Below are positions 9,127-18,206 of a stretch of DNA of 64,000 bases, piece after piece. The stretch's first letter is position 1. Each line of letters begins with the position of its first letter. A model generated the notes under the pieces. It made no database searches, was not told the origin of the DNA, and was given only the letters and a program-made list of their open reading frames with translations. This stretch comes from Pedobacter sp. ASV28 (lineage in GTDB: Bacteria; Bacteroidota; Bacteroidia; Sphingobacteriales; Sphingobacteriaceae): positions 62,001 to 126,000 of the forward strand of contig NZ_JAELTN010000002.1 in NCBI RefSeq assembly GCF_016428855.1. Direction: 5' to 3'. Both the position numbers and the translations under genes were made by a program.

Positions 9127-9200
9127 ACTTACGAAGTTTAACTTTTGTTTGTTATGGTATCGTAAAGTTGAGGGCTACGCCGTTTAAAAACTTCGTAAGT
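9127..9200. repeat. 13-bp inverted repeat between recG and the DUF763 gene
   Basis: ACTTACGAAGTTT (9127-9139) and its exact complement AAACTTCGTAAGT (9188-9200) enclose 48 bases. It lies between convergent genes but has no T-tract after either arm, so it is not a standard terminator. A related 12-mer occurs at 49994-50005. Function unknown. Confidence 0.5.
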
Positions 9201-9204
9201 ATTT

Positions 9205-10407
9205 CTAATCAAACAAATTCAGTTGATTGGTCGGTTTTTTAGCTTTGCCAAACACTGTTCTACCACCATACTTCCATGATTCGGCTCGTTCTTTAGCAAT
9301 CAATTCATCAAAATTCCCATTTGGAATAAAGTCTTTTTCTACTCGGGAAGCAATTTGCGAGAGTGATTTAATGGCTTGAATTTTATCCGTATTTCCAATC
9401 TTTGCTTTCTTAATGGCATCATTTAACGTTTTGATGGTTTCGTCGTAAATATTCACAGGTACAGGAAAAGGATGGCCATCTTTACCGCCATGGGCAAATG
9501 AAAATCGGGCTGGGTCTTTAAATCGTGATGGGGAACCATAGATCACTTCGCTTACCAGGGCCAAAGACTGTAATGCTCTTGGTCCTAGGCCTTCCAATAA
9601 TAGTAATTCGTCGAAATTAGCGATATTGTTATTTTGTGCCAACCAAAGTATGGAACCCAATCGTTTTAAATCTACATCTTTAGCCTGCACATCATGGTGT
9701 TTTGGCATCACTAACTTGCAAATTTCAGCCAGCATTTTTTGGGGCGGTTCTGCCATCATTTCCAACATTGATTTTTTTAGGGGCTGCGCTCTTTTGTCGG
9801 TAAGGTTTAAGATTTTGCCTTGGTTTTCACCATAGATAAAGGTATGCGGTTCTTCGGTAAAAGATTGGACGTTGGAAGAATGCCAATGGTAGCGTCTGGC
9901 TGTTGAACTTTCATCGCTCATCCCTTGTTGAACAACTGTCCAATTACCTTCATTACTGATGATAAAGTGATGTTGGTACAACTGAAAACCGTCTTGTATG
10001 GCCGTATTATCTACCTTAGCTGTCAATTTACTACACTTCACCAAATGTGTAGCGTCCAGGCTGTTCAGTTCGGAAAATTTGAGGAGCTCAGAAGGCGTAT
10101 TCCTTGACAGTTTTCCCTTGCCCCCACAAATCTGAATCCCAAATTCTTTAGCATGTGGATTGATGGCCTTTTTTAGTGCCCCCATAACGGAGGTGGTTAT
10201 GCCAGAAGAGTGCCAATCCATACCCATTACCGCTCCCAAACTCTGAAACCAAAACGGACTGCTCATTCGACTAAGGAAATCATCCTTTCCTTTACTGGCC
10301 AAAATTTCTTCAGTAATGGCTAAACCCAATTTGCCCATCCGTTCCGCTAGCCAAGGCGGCACAGAGCCGTAGTGTAAGGGTAAATCTGCAATCCCTGCTC
10401 TTTTCAT
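9205..10407 (-). CDS. DUF763 domain-containing protein
   Basis: 400 residues, essentially all DUF763: it opens M-K-R-A-G-I-A-D-L-P-L-H-Y-G and contains a G-S-P-S-R-F-K-D-P-A-R-F-S-F-A-H-G-G-K-D-G-H segment near residue 300. The family spans archaea and bacteria and has no established biochemical role; the charged, His-rich conserved patch suggests nucleic-acid handling, which is inference. It has its own promoter: a perfect dyad and -7 box lie immediately upstream of the ATG. It is convergent with recG, and the next gene upstream on the same strand runs away from its start. Confidence 0.88.
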   Translation of the reverse strand: MKRAGIADLPLHYGSVPPWLAERMGKLGLAITEEILASKGKDDFLSRMSSPFWFQSLGAVMGMDWHSSGITTSVMGALKKAINPHAKEFGIQICGGKGKLSRNTPSELLKFSELNSLDATHLVKCSKLTAKVDNTAIQDGFQLYQHHFIISNEGNWTVVQQGMSDESSTARRYHWHSSNVQSFTEEPHTFIYGENQGKILNLTDKRAQPLKKSMLEMMAEPPQKMLAEICKLVMPKHHDVQAKDVDLKRLGSILWLAQNNNIANFDELLLLEGLGPRALQSLALVSEVIYGSPSRFKDPARFSFAHGGKDGHPFPVPVNIYDETIKTLNDAIKKAKIGNTDKIQAIKSLSQIASRVEKDFIPNGNFDELIAKERAESWKYGGRTVFGKAKKPTNQLNLFD

Positions 10408-10429
10408 TTTGCTAACAAATTTAGCAAAA
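10407..10429 (-). promoter_or_regulatory. -7 box inside a perfect 9-bp dyad upstream of the DUF763 gene
   Basis: TTTTGCTAA (10407-10415) and TTAGCAAAA (10421-10429) are perfect complements with a 5-base centre. On the minus strand the centre overlaps TAAATTTG (10423 down to 10416), a full -7 consensus, eight bases before the ATG. This arrangement is expected of a repressor operator covering the promoter. No -33 element is obvious. Confidence 0.55.
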
Positions 10430-10455
10430 AGAAGCTGGTTTTAATAATTTAAAAT

Positions 10456-12393
10456 TTATTTATCTTTTGTGGTATAAAACCCATATAACTTGTTTTTATA
10501 TAAATAGGATGCCAATTGATAATTAGCAATGGCCTGGTTGGTAAGTTCATTATCTGTGGGAACTAGTTTTGAATTTCCATTCGTAAAATCCGGTCTAAAA
10601 GTACCTACTTTTTTATTTGGATCTAAAATGATCAGCTTATTGTTCTTAATATACCCCAAACTCTGATAAGTACTAATGAACGCACGATGATTGCTATTTT
10701 TTTTATTAAAAACATCCTGTCCAAAAAACTTACTTTCATAGCTAAAGTTTAAATAACCCAAAATGGTTGGACCAATATCAATTTGGGCCGTTAACCCTTT
10801 GAATTTCGCTGGGCGAATATTAGAAGGGGAATAGAAGATCATTGGAATATGGTATTTATTTACGGGAAGTTCTACTTTTCCTGCACTAGAGGCACAATGG
10901 TCGGCTACAATCACAAAAAGTGTATTAGAAAACCAAGGCTTTTCTTCAGCTTCTTTAATAAATTTACCTATGGCATAATCTGTATATTTAACTGCCCCTT
11001 CTCTTCCTGTATGCGAGGGTATATCGATCCTCCCTTCTGGATAGGTATAAGGGCGATGATTAGATACGGTCATGATATGGGCAAAAAACGGTTTATTTTT
11101 TCTATATTCTGCATCCAGTTCGCGAAGAGATAACGTAAAAAGATCTTCATCTGCTACCCCCCATATATTTGAATAATGGATTTCATTTTTTTTCAGGGCA
11201 CTTCTATCTATAACTTGATAGCCATTCTGTGAAAAAAACTCATTCATATTATCGAAATAACCATAGCCTCCATATATAAATTTACTATCATAGCCTTTCG
11301 ACCTAAAAACATTCCCCAAAGTAAACAGATTCCTGTTATTGGGGCGCTTGACAATAGATTGGCCAGGCGTTGGGGGTATACAAAGAGAAAGCGCTTCCAA
11401 GCCTCTTACCGTTCTTGTTCCTGATGCATAGAGCTTTGTAAACAATATTCCTGTTTTGGCCAGTGTATCTAGGTTTGGCGTAATGTGCTGTGTATTACCA
11501 AAACTCTCCATGAAATTAGCGCTTAAGCTTTCCACACTGATCAGTACTACATTCATTCTTCTTTCTGCACCGGCATAACTAACCTGCCTAGACAGAAGAC
11601 CGTTGCCCGCACTGTTTGGGTCTATATTCAACTCCTGCTTGATCAAGGTGATGGCCTGTTTAATAGGAAGGCTTTTGTAAAAAGAATCGTAATCAAGTTC
11701 ATTATGCCAAAACGCAAAACCAAAGTCATACATCCCATTACCAGAAAGTTCATTTACATATGGATTGGCACTCAGGTTTTTCCATTTATGATCTACCAAA
11801 AAATAAGTAGCCAATGGAAAGAGCAGCCATAAAACCGCATACTTTGTTCTTTTTGCCCACCTCATTTGATGAAAAGTAGACAAACAGAAAGCCTTTCTCA
11901 CCAAATAGGTCACCATACCGGCAACAATAAACATCACTCCAATAATGGTATTTATAGGATAAGATTGACGGATATTGCCAATAACTTCGGTGGTATAAAC
12001 CAAATAATCTACAGCAATAAAGTTATAACGCACCGCAAATTCTTGCCAAAAGAACCATTCGGATATGGCATTAAAAAGCAAGGTAAAAACAACTACAAAG
12101 AAGCAGAGGCTTAATAGTATACGGCTATTTTTTTTCCCATACCATTTGGAAGGAAAAACCCATAAATAAAGTATCAAGGGAATACTAGCATAGGAGGCCG
12201 CTGCCAGGTCATAAAGAAATCCGATTAAAAAAACCCTGATGATATTTAGAATTGACCAATCAAATGAAGCATAAGAGCTTAAGAGCAGTACAATTCTGGT
12301 AAGTAATGAGATTCCACAAAGTAACAATATTCCCAAAACCACAGGTCCAAATCTAGATTGGAATACCTTTTTGATCTTGTTAAAATAAGACAT
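10456..12393 (-). CDS. LtaS-type membrane sulfatase-fold transferase (phosphoglycerol or phosphoethanolamine)
   Basis: About 645 residues. Five N-terminal membrane helices (to about residue 200) are followed by an extracytoplasmic alkaline-phosphatase-fold domain. The catalytic set of the LtaS/OpgB family is visible: the metal-binding Glu in V-E-S-L-S, the nucleophilic Thr in T-R-T-V-R-G-L-E-A, and D-H in I-V-A-D-H-C. Gram-negative relatives move phosphoglycerol or phosphoethanolamine from phospholipids to envelope glycans. I chose the ATG at 12393; an in-frame ATG at 12438 would add 15 residues that look like translated AT-rich leader. It is the last gene of the response regulator-kinase-PAP2 cluster, 92 bases after the PAP2 stop. 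Confidence 0.88.
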   Translation of the reverse strand: MSYFNKIKKVFQSRFGPVVLGILLLCGISLLTRIVLLLSSYASFDWSILNIIRVFLIGFLYDLAAASYASIPLILYLWVFPSKWYGKKNSRILLSLCFFVVVFTLLFNAISEWFFWQEFAVRYNFIAVDYLVYTTEVIGNIRQSYPINTIIGVMFIVAGMVTYLVRKAFCLSTFHQMRWAKRTKYAVLWLLFPLATYFLVDHKWKNLSANPYVNELSGNGMYDFGFAFWHNELDYDSFYKSLPIKQAITLIKQELNIDPNSAGNGLLSRQVSYAGAERRMNVVLISVESLSANFMESFGNTQHITPNLDTLAKTGILFTKLYASGTRTVRGLEALSLCIPPTPGQSIVKRPNNRNLFTLGNVFRSKGYDSKFIYGGYGYFDNMNEFFSQNGYQVIDRSALKKNEIHYSNIWGVADEDLFTLSLRELDAEYRKNKPFFAHIMTVSNHRPYTYPEGRIDIPSHTGREGAVKYTDYAIGKFIKEAEEKPWFSNTLFVIVADHCASSAGKVELPVNKYHIPMIFYSPSNIRPAKFKGLTAQIDIGPTILGYLNFSYESKFFGQDVFNKKNSNHRAFISTYQSLGYIKNNKLIILDPNKKVGTFRPDFTNGNSKLVPTDNELTNQAIANYQLASYLYKNKLYGFYTTKDK

Positions 12394-12485
12394 AAGATAT
12401 TTATTGATTAATAAATAAACATCAAAAATATCTTTCAATTCTGAAGAAAATCTGAATTTTACTGTATTTTGTCAGCTATAGCTGA

Positions 12486-13244
12486 TTATTTTCTAGGTTT
12501 ATAGCTAAAGTTAACGCCCAAGGTACCGTTTTGATACATGGGAACAAGTGTAAACTGTTGTTGGCTAGAAGTAAGAAAATGTTTTAAATAAGGATAGATC
12601 AAATAGGTAAGCTTAGTTGATAACATACCGAAGCCCGCACCAGCAACCACATCGCTTAACCAATGTTTATTATTATACATTCTCAAAATACCCGTTGTCA
12701 TGGCAACAGCATATCCTGTGTAACCATACCACGGAGACTGTCCCTTAAATTCTTGATGTAATAGCTCTGCCGCAGCAAAAGCCGTAGCGGTATGTCCAGA
12801 AGGAAAGGAGCTATAAGCTGAACCGTCCGGTCGCAAACGATTGGTATGGCTTTTCAGCGTAGAGACCATCGCTGTAGTAATTCCAGAGGTAATCAAAACC
12901 ATAGCCGTTTGATCTATCACCGAGTTTTTTCCCTTTATCCCAGCGATGTCCAAGCCATATACCGCTATAAGTGGGGCAAACTCTAAATAATCATCTACAT
13001 GCGCAGCAAACCTTGGATGATCTTCCGTCAATTCCGCCTTGGTGCTCAAGTCCAGGTCCCGTATCGGATTATCCCCCAAAGAAATTAAACCATAGGTCAC
13101 AAAAGCAACGGGAACAATATAAGATTGGTATTTTTTGGGATTAAAGAAATGATGCTCAACCGCTGTTTTGCTGATTAAGGTGTCTACTTCTTGTGCTTTT
13201 AGCTGTAAAGAGAGGCCAATGAGAAAGATTAGCAGCTTTTTCAT
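12486..13244 (-). CDS. PAP2-family membrane phosphatase
   Basis: 252 residues with a signal peptide ending near K-A-Q and the three PAP2 motifs: K131 to R138-P, P-S-G-H (148-151), and R188 through H194 to D198. These acid phosphatase-like enzymes remove phosphate from lipids such as undecaprenyl pyrophosphate, phosphatidate or lipid A, on the periplasmic side. It starts 50 bases after the histidine kinase and precedes the LtaS-like transferase, which suggests the two act in envelope lipid remodelling under the same control. The exact substrate cannot be read from sequence. Confidence 0.9.
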   Translation of the reverse strand: MKKLLIFLIGLSLQLKAQEVDTLISKTAVEHHFFNPKKYQSYIVPVAFVTYGLISLGDNPIRDLDLSTKAELTEDHPRFAAHVDDYLEFAPLIAVYGLDIAGIKGKNSVIDQTAMVLITSGITTAMVSTLKSHTNRLRPDGSAYSSFPSGHTATAFAAAELLHQEFKGQSPWYGYTGYAVAMTTGILRMYNNKHWLSDVVAGAGFGMLSTKLTYLIYPYLKHFLTSSQQQFTLVPMYQNGTLGVNFSYKPRK

Positions 13245-13294
13245 AAGTATGATTTGGCGCTAAACTAAAAAGCAAGCCTGAAGAAATTCTGTAG

Positions 13295-14548
13295 TTAGAA
13301 TATAACTCGGAAAATATGCAGTCCCTGATGATAGTTATACTCGATATGGAAATGGTATAAGCCTACAATTTGTTTAGCAATAGCTAAGCCCAAGCCCATT
13401 CCTTCTGAGGAAGATGCTTTGTAAAAACGCTCAAAAGCCAATTGTCCGTCAAGCGCTGGTTCTTTACTGGTATTTGAAACGACCAGCTCTTTGTCATTCA
13501 GTGTAACATGGATGCGCCCTCCCATCTCGTTATGCCTAATGGCGTTACTTAATAAGTTGTTCAAAAGGATATCAGCCAAATACCTACTCATTATCACTTC
13601 CTTATCTTCTAACTGCTGCTCCAGCGCAATCTGTTTATTGTGTATCAACTCTTGGAACTGCTTGAGTTTTTGCTGCACCAATTTCCCCAAGCTAATTTTC
13701 TCCTGTTCGGGAATGAGATTGTTTTCGATTTTAGCCAATAACAGCAATGAAGTATTCAATCTGCCTAATCTACCTACAGCATGATAAATCTCATCAATTA
13801 GTACTGCCTGGCTTGGTTCAAGAGGTTTATCTTGGAGCAATAAATCAAGTTTAGAATTAATAACGGCCAAGGGGGTTCTCATCTCATGCGAAGCATTATC
13901 TGTAAAGGTCTTGAGCTCCCTGTAATCTTTCTTTACCCGATCTGCCATACCAGAAACCGCGGTCTGAAGCTCGTTGAACTCGTCAATCTTGGTCTCTTGC
14001 ATTTTTACCCCTTCATTCTGGGCTATGTTAAAAGCTTTCATTCTATTTAAGGTATCATAAAATGGCTGCCAAATGCGCTGTAGCACAAAACGGTTAATGA
14101 GGAATAGAGAGACCAAGAGTAAAATAGTCACCGCTATGGTAATCAAAAATATGAATTGCACCAAATCTTCGGATTCTACCCTAGATTTACTAATCGTGAC
14201 CTGATAGTTATGGTTATTTAAGCGGACACTGGTTACCAAACTCCTACCCGGTTCTGTTTTCTGCTCTTCTTCGTTATAGAAATCACTGTAGAAGAAATCT
14301 CTTTCTATTTTATGGTCAGCATTTAATTTTAGATAAGTAACCTTCTGATGTAGGAAGTCTCCCGGAGATGGCAATTTATTATAGTTGCGCACATAGGCCT
14401 CGATCTCCTTTTCCTCAATGACCAGGTCTCGATCCATTTTATCAGTAAGTATAAAGTGGATTGCCACATAATAAACTACCCCAGTAATTACCAATATGAC
14501 CAAAGAGGTTAACATATTTGCCCTATTGTATCGCTGTGCTAACCTCAT
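13295..14548 (-). CDS. Two-component sensor histidine kinase
   Basis: 417 residues. Two membrane helices (about 15-35 and 130-155) enclose an extracytoplasmic sensor of roughly 100 residues with no recognised fold. A HisKA domain follows, with A-S-H-E-M-R-T-P (phospho-His near 217), then a HATPase domain with N-box N-A-I-R-H-N and G-box G-M-G-L-G-L-A-I-A. The ATG overlaps the response regulator stop (ATGA), so the pair is translationally coupled. The layout regulator-kinase-effectors recalls systems that sense envelope stress or cationic peptides, but the ligand is unknown. Confidence 0.93.
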   Translation of the reverse strand: MRLAQRYNRANMLTSLVILVITGVVYYVAIHFILTDKMDRDLVIEEKEIEAYVRNYNKLPSPGDFLHQKVTYLKLNADHKIERDFFYSDFYNEEEQKTEPGRSLVTSVRLNNHNYQVTISKSRVESEDLVQFIFLITIAVTILLLVSLFLINRFVLQRIWQPFYDTLNRMKAFNIAQNEGVKMQETKIDEFNELQTAVSGMADRVKKDYRELKTFTDNASHEMRTPLAVINSKLDLLLQDKPLEPSQAVLIDEIYHAVGRLGRLNTSLLLLAKIENNLIPEQEKISLGKLVQQKLKQFQELIHNKQIALEQQLEDKEVIMSRYLADILLNNLLSNAIRHNEMGGRIHVTLNDKELVVSNTSKEPALDGQLAFERFYKASSSEGMGLGLAIAKQIVGLYHFHIEYNYHQGLHIFRVIF

Positions 14549-15222
14549 ATGGCTTCAAATTTATACCCTACACCATACATTGATTTAATGTAATCTTTAG
14601 CCCCCGCTTCTACCAGTTTTTTTCTGAGGTTTTTAATATGGGTATAGATAAAATCGAAATCATCAGATAAATCAATCTCATCTCCCCAAAGATGTTCGGC
14701 AATAGCATTTTTAGCAATAACCTTACCTTGGTTCGATATAAAGTAAATCAACAGGTCGTATTCTTTTTTGGTCAGCGCAAGGAGCTTATCTCTTACTTTG
14801 ACTTCCATTCCCATTACGTCAATATAAATTTCGTTGAACGATATTACATTGTTTCCACTGAAGTTTTTTCTACGTATTACCGCCATGATCCTGGCCTTGA
14901 GCTCCGATAAATGAAAGGGCTTCACTAAATAATCATCCGCTCCCAGATCTAGGCCATTTAGCCGATCATCCAGCGAATTTCTGGCAGAGATGATCAGCAC
15001 ACCTTCCTTCTTGTTCATTTTTTTGATTGCTCTCAAGATTTTCAGGCCATCACCTCCCGGTAAGTTGAGATCAAGCAATATACAATCATAGCTGTACAAA
15101 TTAATCTTCTCCAAGGCACCTCCATAATCAATAGCGACTTCACAAAGGTTTCCTTCTCCTTTTAGGTAGGAAACGATACTTTCCCTTAAAGGTTCTTCGT
15201 CTTCGATCAGTAGGATTTTCAT
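14545..15222 (-). CDS. OmpR/PhoB-family response regulator
   Basis: 225 residues. The receiver domain has acidic residues D8 and E9, phospho-acceptor D51 in L-L-D-L-N-L-P, and K101 in L-V-K-P-F. The C-terminal winged helix has the typical L-T-K-K-E-Y-D-L-L and V-G-Y-K-F ending. It heads the minus-strand operon with the kinase, PAP2 phosphatase and LtaS-like protein, which are its likely targets along with its own promoter. The two outer-membrane genes at 15804-20627 lie divergently upstream beyond an EamA gene and could also be targets (inference). Confidence 0.94.
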   Translation of the reverse strand: MKILLIEDEEPLRESIVSYLKGEGNLCEVAIDYGGALEKINLYSYDCILLDLNLPGGDGLKILRAIKKMNKKEGVLIISARNSLDDRLNGLDLGADDYLVKPFHLSELKARIMAVIRRKNFSGNNVISFNEIYIDVMGMEVKVRDKLLALTKKEYDLLIYFISNQGKVIAKNAIAEHLWGDEIDLSDDFDFIYTHIKNLRKKLVEAGAKDYIKSMYGVGYKFEAI

Positions 15223-15280
15223 ACGTACAAAAGAAGCATATAATTCTGTAGTAAAATTGATGGAAGATGAAGTTACAACT

Positions 15281-15697
15281 TTATTTGATTAAGATAATAA
15301 CCGACCCTATAACAATTAGCAGACCTCCAAATAAAGTTTTAGCTTCTATCGGCTCTTTTAAGATTAAAAATGCAAGACCTAGTGTAATGGCCAAACTTAG
15401 TTTATCAATAGGTGCCACCTTGGCTACATCGCCAGTTTCGAGCGCTTTAAAATAAAAAATCCAAGACAGCCCTGTTGCCAAACCTGACAGCCCTAAAAAA
15501 ATGAGGTTGTTTTTATTTAGGGTCTTAAGCTCCTTAAGCTCTCCACTAAATAAAACTATTCCCCACGCAATAAACAAGACAACAACAGTGCGGATAGCAG
15601 TAGCCAGATTCCCATTAATACCTTTAATTCCGATTTTTGCAAGGATAGCCGTTCCAGCCGCAAAAAATGCCGATAGCAATGCATAGATTTTCCACAT
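15281..15697 (-). CDS. Single-repeat EamA-family transporter
   Basis: 138 residues with four or five predicted helices, equal to one EamA repeat; typical family members carry two and are about 300 residues long. It opens M-W-K-I-Y-A-L-L-S-A-F-F-A-A-G-T-A-I. Half-size EamA proteins exist and may dimerise, so this need not be a truncation. It lies 58 bases upstream of the response regulator on the same strand and could belong to the same transcript. Substrate unknown. Confidence 0.85.
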   Translation of the reverse strand: MWKIYALLSAFFAAGTAILAKIGIKGINGNLATAIRTVVVLFIAWGIVLFSGELKELKTLNKNNLIFLGLSGLATGLSWIFYFKALETGDVAKVAPIDKLSLAITLGLAFLILKEPIEAKTLFGGLLIVIGSVIILIK

Positions 15698-15803
15698 AGC
15701 TTTTTTTACAAAGCTGATATTATATGTTCATAAAAGCAAGTTTCTCTTTCCAACTTCCAATTTCCAACAGATTTACATATTAATTATGTGGTAAAATTAT
15801 AAG

Positions 15804-18197
15804 ATGTATAAAAAGACTATATTTATATTATTGCTGGTTTTTCCACTTTTCGTTGCTGCGCAAACCAATGGCATAATCTCCGGCAAAGTCATCGACAGCA
15901 TATCTCTAAAGCCGATAGAGTTTGCAACGATTGCGCTGATGTCTCCTAAAAGCAAGATCCCAATTAAACAAGAAACGAGCAATGCAAAAGGCATTTATAA
16001 GTTTGATGGGCTTATTAATGGAACCTACTATATCATTGCCAGCTTCATTGGCTTTAACCATTATCAATCTATGACATTTGTGATTGATGCAACACATCAA
16101 AAATTAAACTTCGATGTAAGATTAAGTGGTGAAGCCAAAAAATTGAACGAAATTACGGTTACCTCCAAAAAGCCATTATATAGCAACTCAATAGATCGAA
16201 AGATCTATCATGTTGACCAAGATATTATAGCAAAAACCGGCTCGGCTAGTGAAGTCCTACAAAATGTCCCATTAGTGCAAGTAGATATTGAGGGAAATGT
16301 GAGCTTAAGAAATTCATCTGCCACTATTCTCATCAATGGGAAAGTTTCACCAATTATGGGCAAAAATGCCGCTGCCGCATTACAACAATTGCCCGCCAAC
16401 AGCATAGAGCGTATAGAAGTGATTACCAATCCATCTGCAAAATACAAGCCAGATGGCACCGGGGGCATCATCAATATCGTATTAAAGAAAACCGTTAAAC
16501 CTGGTCTTAATGGGGGTGTTACCGCTAGCATCGGAAATCAAGATAGGTCTAATGCTAATATTAATTTGAATTATAAACCCAACAAGTTAAATATTTATGG
16601 CAGTTACAGCATCAGAAAAGACAATAGAATTAGGTTAACGACCAACCAAAGGAAGCAAACAGATCCAACAACTCATTTAACCGGTGATTACCTTGATGAG
16701 ATAAGAGGAAGTTCCAAGCCTTTTTCCAATACGGCAACCTTAGGTATGGAATATGCTATTGACACTAAGAACAGCATAGGCATTGCCGGTAACTATTACT
16801 TTCGCAATATGCATAAACATGATGTTACTTTAAAAAATTCAAACATCGGGGCAGAGCTGATTTTCGACTATAACAGAATAAGGACCAACTATGAATATGA
16901 AAGAGAGGCTGACGCCACATTCTTCTTTGAGCATAATTTCAAAAAAGAAGACCATAAAATAAGATTTGAATTCAATATCGCAAAAGCTCCAGAAGTAGAA
17001 GATAATCACTATATCAATTCTTATAGAAAACCAATTATTGCCGATGAACTAGATAATACCCTGATCAAGCAAACTTCGACCAATAGACAACTTAACCTTA
17101 CCTATGAACTGCCAATAGGAGAAAAAACAAAGTTAGAAATTGGTTACGACGGTCAATACAATAAGCATGACATGGATTTTTTTGGTGAATCCTACAGTTA
17201 CTCGCAACAGCAATTTATCACAGATTTGACCAGAACCAATCATTTTATCTACCATGAAAACATTCATGCCATTTACAGTACCATGGAACAGAATTGGAAA
17301 AAATTTGGGCTAATGTTTGGATTAAGGGGAGAATATGCCGACTTAAAATCTCACTTAATAACTACAGAAACACTAATTCCCAATCATTATTTCAAGATAT
17401 ACCCAACGCTGCATTTTTCTTATAGATTAAGGGACAATAAAGAGCTGCAATTAAATTATAGCAGAAGAGTGAACCGACCAGAAGGTGATGATCTAAATCC
17501 TTTTGCAGAGTATGCTGATCCAACAAATATCCGCGTTGGCAACCCCTACCTAAAACCAGAGATTATACATTCGATAGAAATAGGTTATAAATGGAGCCAT
17601 AATAATTTTAGCATTCTGCCAGGTATTTATTACCGCTATAAATACAATGGTTTTACTTCCATCACCGAACCATTAAACAATACAACATTAATTACTACAA
17701 AACAAAATCTGGCCAATGACAAAGCTATTGGTGCAGATGTAGTTTTTTCAGCTAACCTGAAGGATAAAGTTCGTATTCATCTTACACCAAATTTATTCTA
17801 CAGCCAAATTGATGCTTCAAACCTTGGTTTCGGCACCCAAAAAAATACCGTTACCTGGAGTGCCAACTTAAATGCAAGCTACACCGTTATTGGTGGCACC
17901 AATCTGCAGGTAAACTCAAACTACAGGGCCGCAAGATTAACTCCACAGGGCAGATATTTACCAAGTTTCGTACTAAACCTTGGTGCCAGACAAGAAATAT
18001 TTCATAAAAAAGCTTCTGCCTTCCTCACTTTATCAGACGTATTTAAGACCCAACAACAGCGGGCTGAACTAAGTAGTCAAGGCTTGGAACAGGATATATT
18101 TATACGCAGTAATTCAAGAATTGCCTACGTAGGCATGAGCTATAATTTTGGCCTAGTCAAGAAAAAGAAAGAACTCACTTTTGATAATACACTTTAA
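15804..18197 (+). CDS. Outer-membrane beta-barrel protein with carboxypeptidase-like N-terminal domain (copy 1)
   Basis: 797 residues. After the signal peptide (ending V-A-A-Q) come a carboxypeptidase regulatory-like beta-sandwich (about 22-105), a plug-like region with I-E-R-I-E-V-I-T-N-P-S-A-K-Y near 195, and a large outer-membrane barrel ending in an aromatic N-F-G-L segment. This is the TonB-dependent receptor-like family common in Bacteroidota, probably for uptake or peptide/siderophore binding; no substrate can be assigned. The next gene, a divergent paralogue, starts nine bases later, so they form an operon. A pyrimidine-rich tract (about 15745-15770) precedes the gene. Confidence 0.88.
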   Translation: MYKKTIFILLLVFPLFVAAQTNGIISGKVIDSISLKPIEFATIALMSPKSKIPIKQETSNAKGIYKFDGLINGTYYIIASFIGFNHYQSMTFVIDATHQKLNFDVRLSGEAKKLNEITVTSKKPLYSNSIDRKIYHVDQDIIAKTGSASEVLQNVPLVQVDIEGNVSLRNSSATILINGKVSPIMGKNAAAALQQLPANSIERIEVITNPSAKYKPDGTGGIINIVLKKTVKPGLNGGVTASIGNQDRSNANINLNYKPNKLNIYGSYSIRKDNRIRLTTNQRKQTDPTTHLTGDYLDEIRGSSKPFSNTATLGMEYAIDTKNSIGIAGNYYFRNMHKHDVTLKNSNIGAELIFDYNRIRTNYEYEREADATFFFEHNFKKEDHKIRFEFNIAKAPEVEDNHYINSYRKPIIADELDNTLIKQTSTNRQLNLTYELPIGEKTKLEIGYDGQYNKHDMDFFGESYSYSQQQFITDLTRTNHFIYHENIHAIYSTMEQNWKKFGLMFGLRGEYADLKSHLITTETLIPNHYFKIYPTLHFSYRLRDNKELQLNYSRRVNRPEGDDLNPFAEYADPTNIRVGNPYLKPEIIHSIEIGYKWSHNNFSILPGIYYRYKYNGFTSITEPLNNTTLITTKQNLANDKAIGADVVFSANLKDKVRIHLTPNLFYSQIDASNLGFGTQKNTVTWSANLNASYTVIGGTNLQVNSNYRAARLTPQGRYLPSFVLNLGARQEIFHKKASAFLTLSDVFKTQQQRAELSSQGLEQDIFIRSNSRIAYVGMSYNFGLVKKKKELTFDNTL

Positions 18198-18206
18198 TAA
18201 ATTTAT

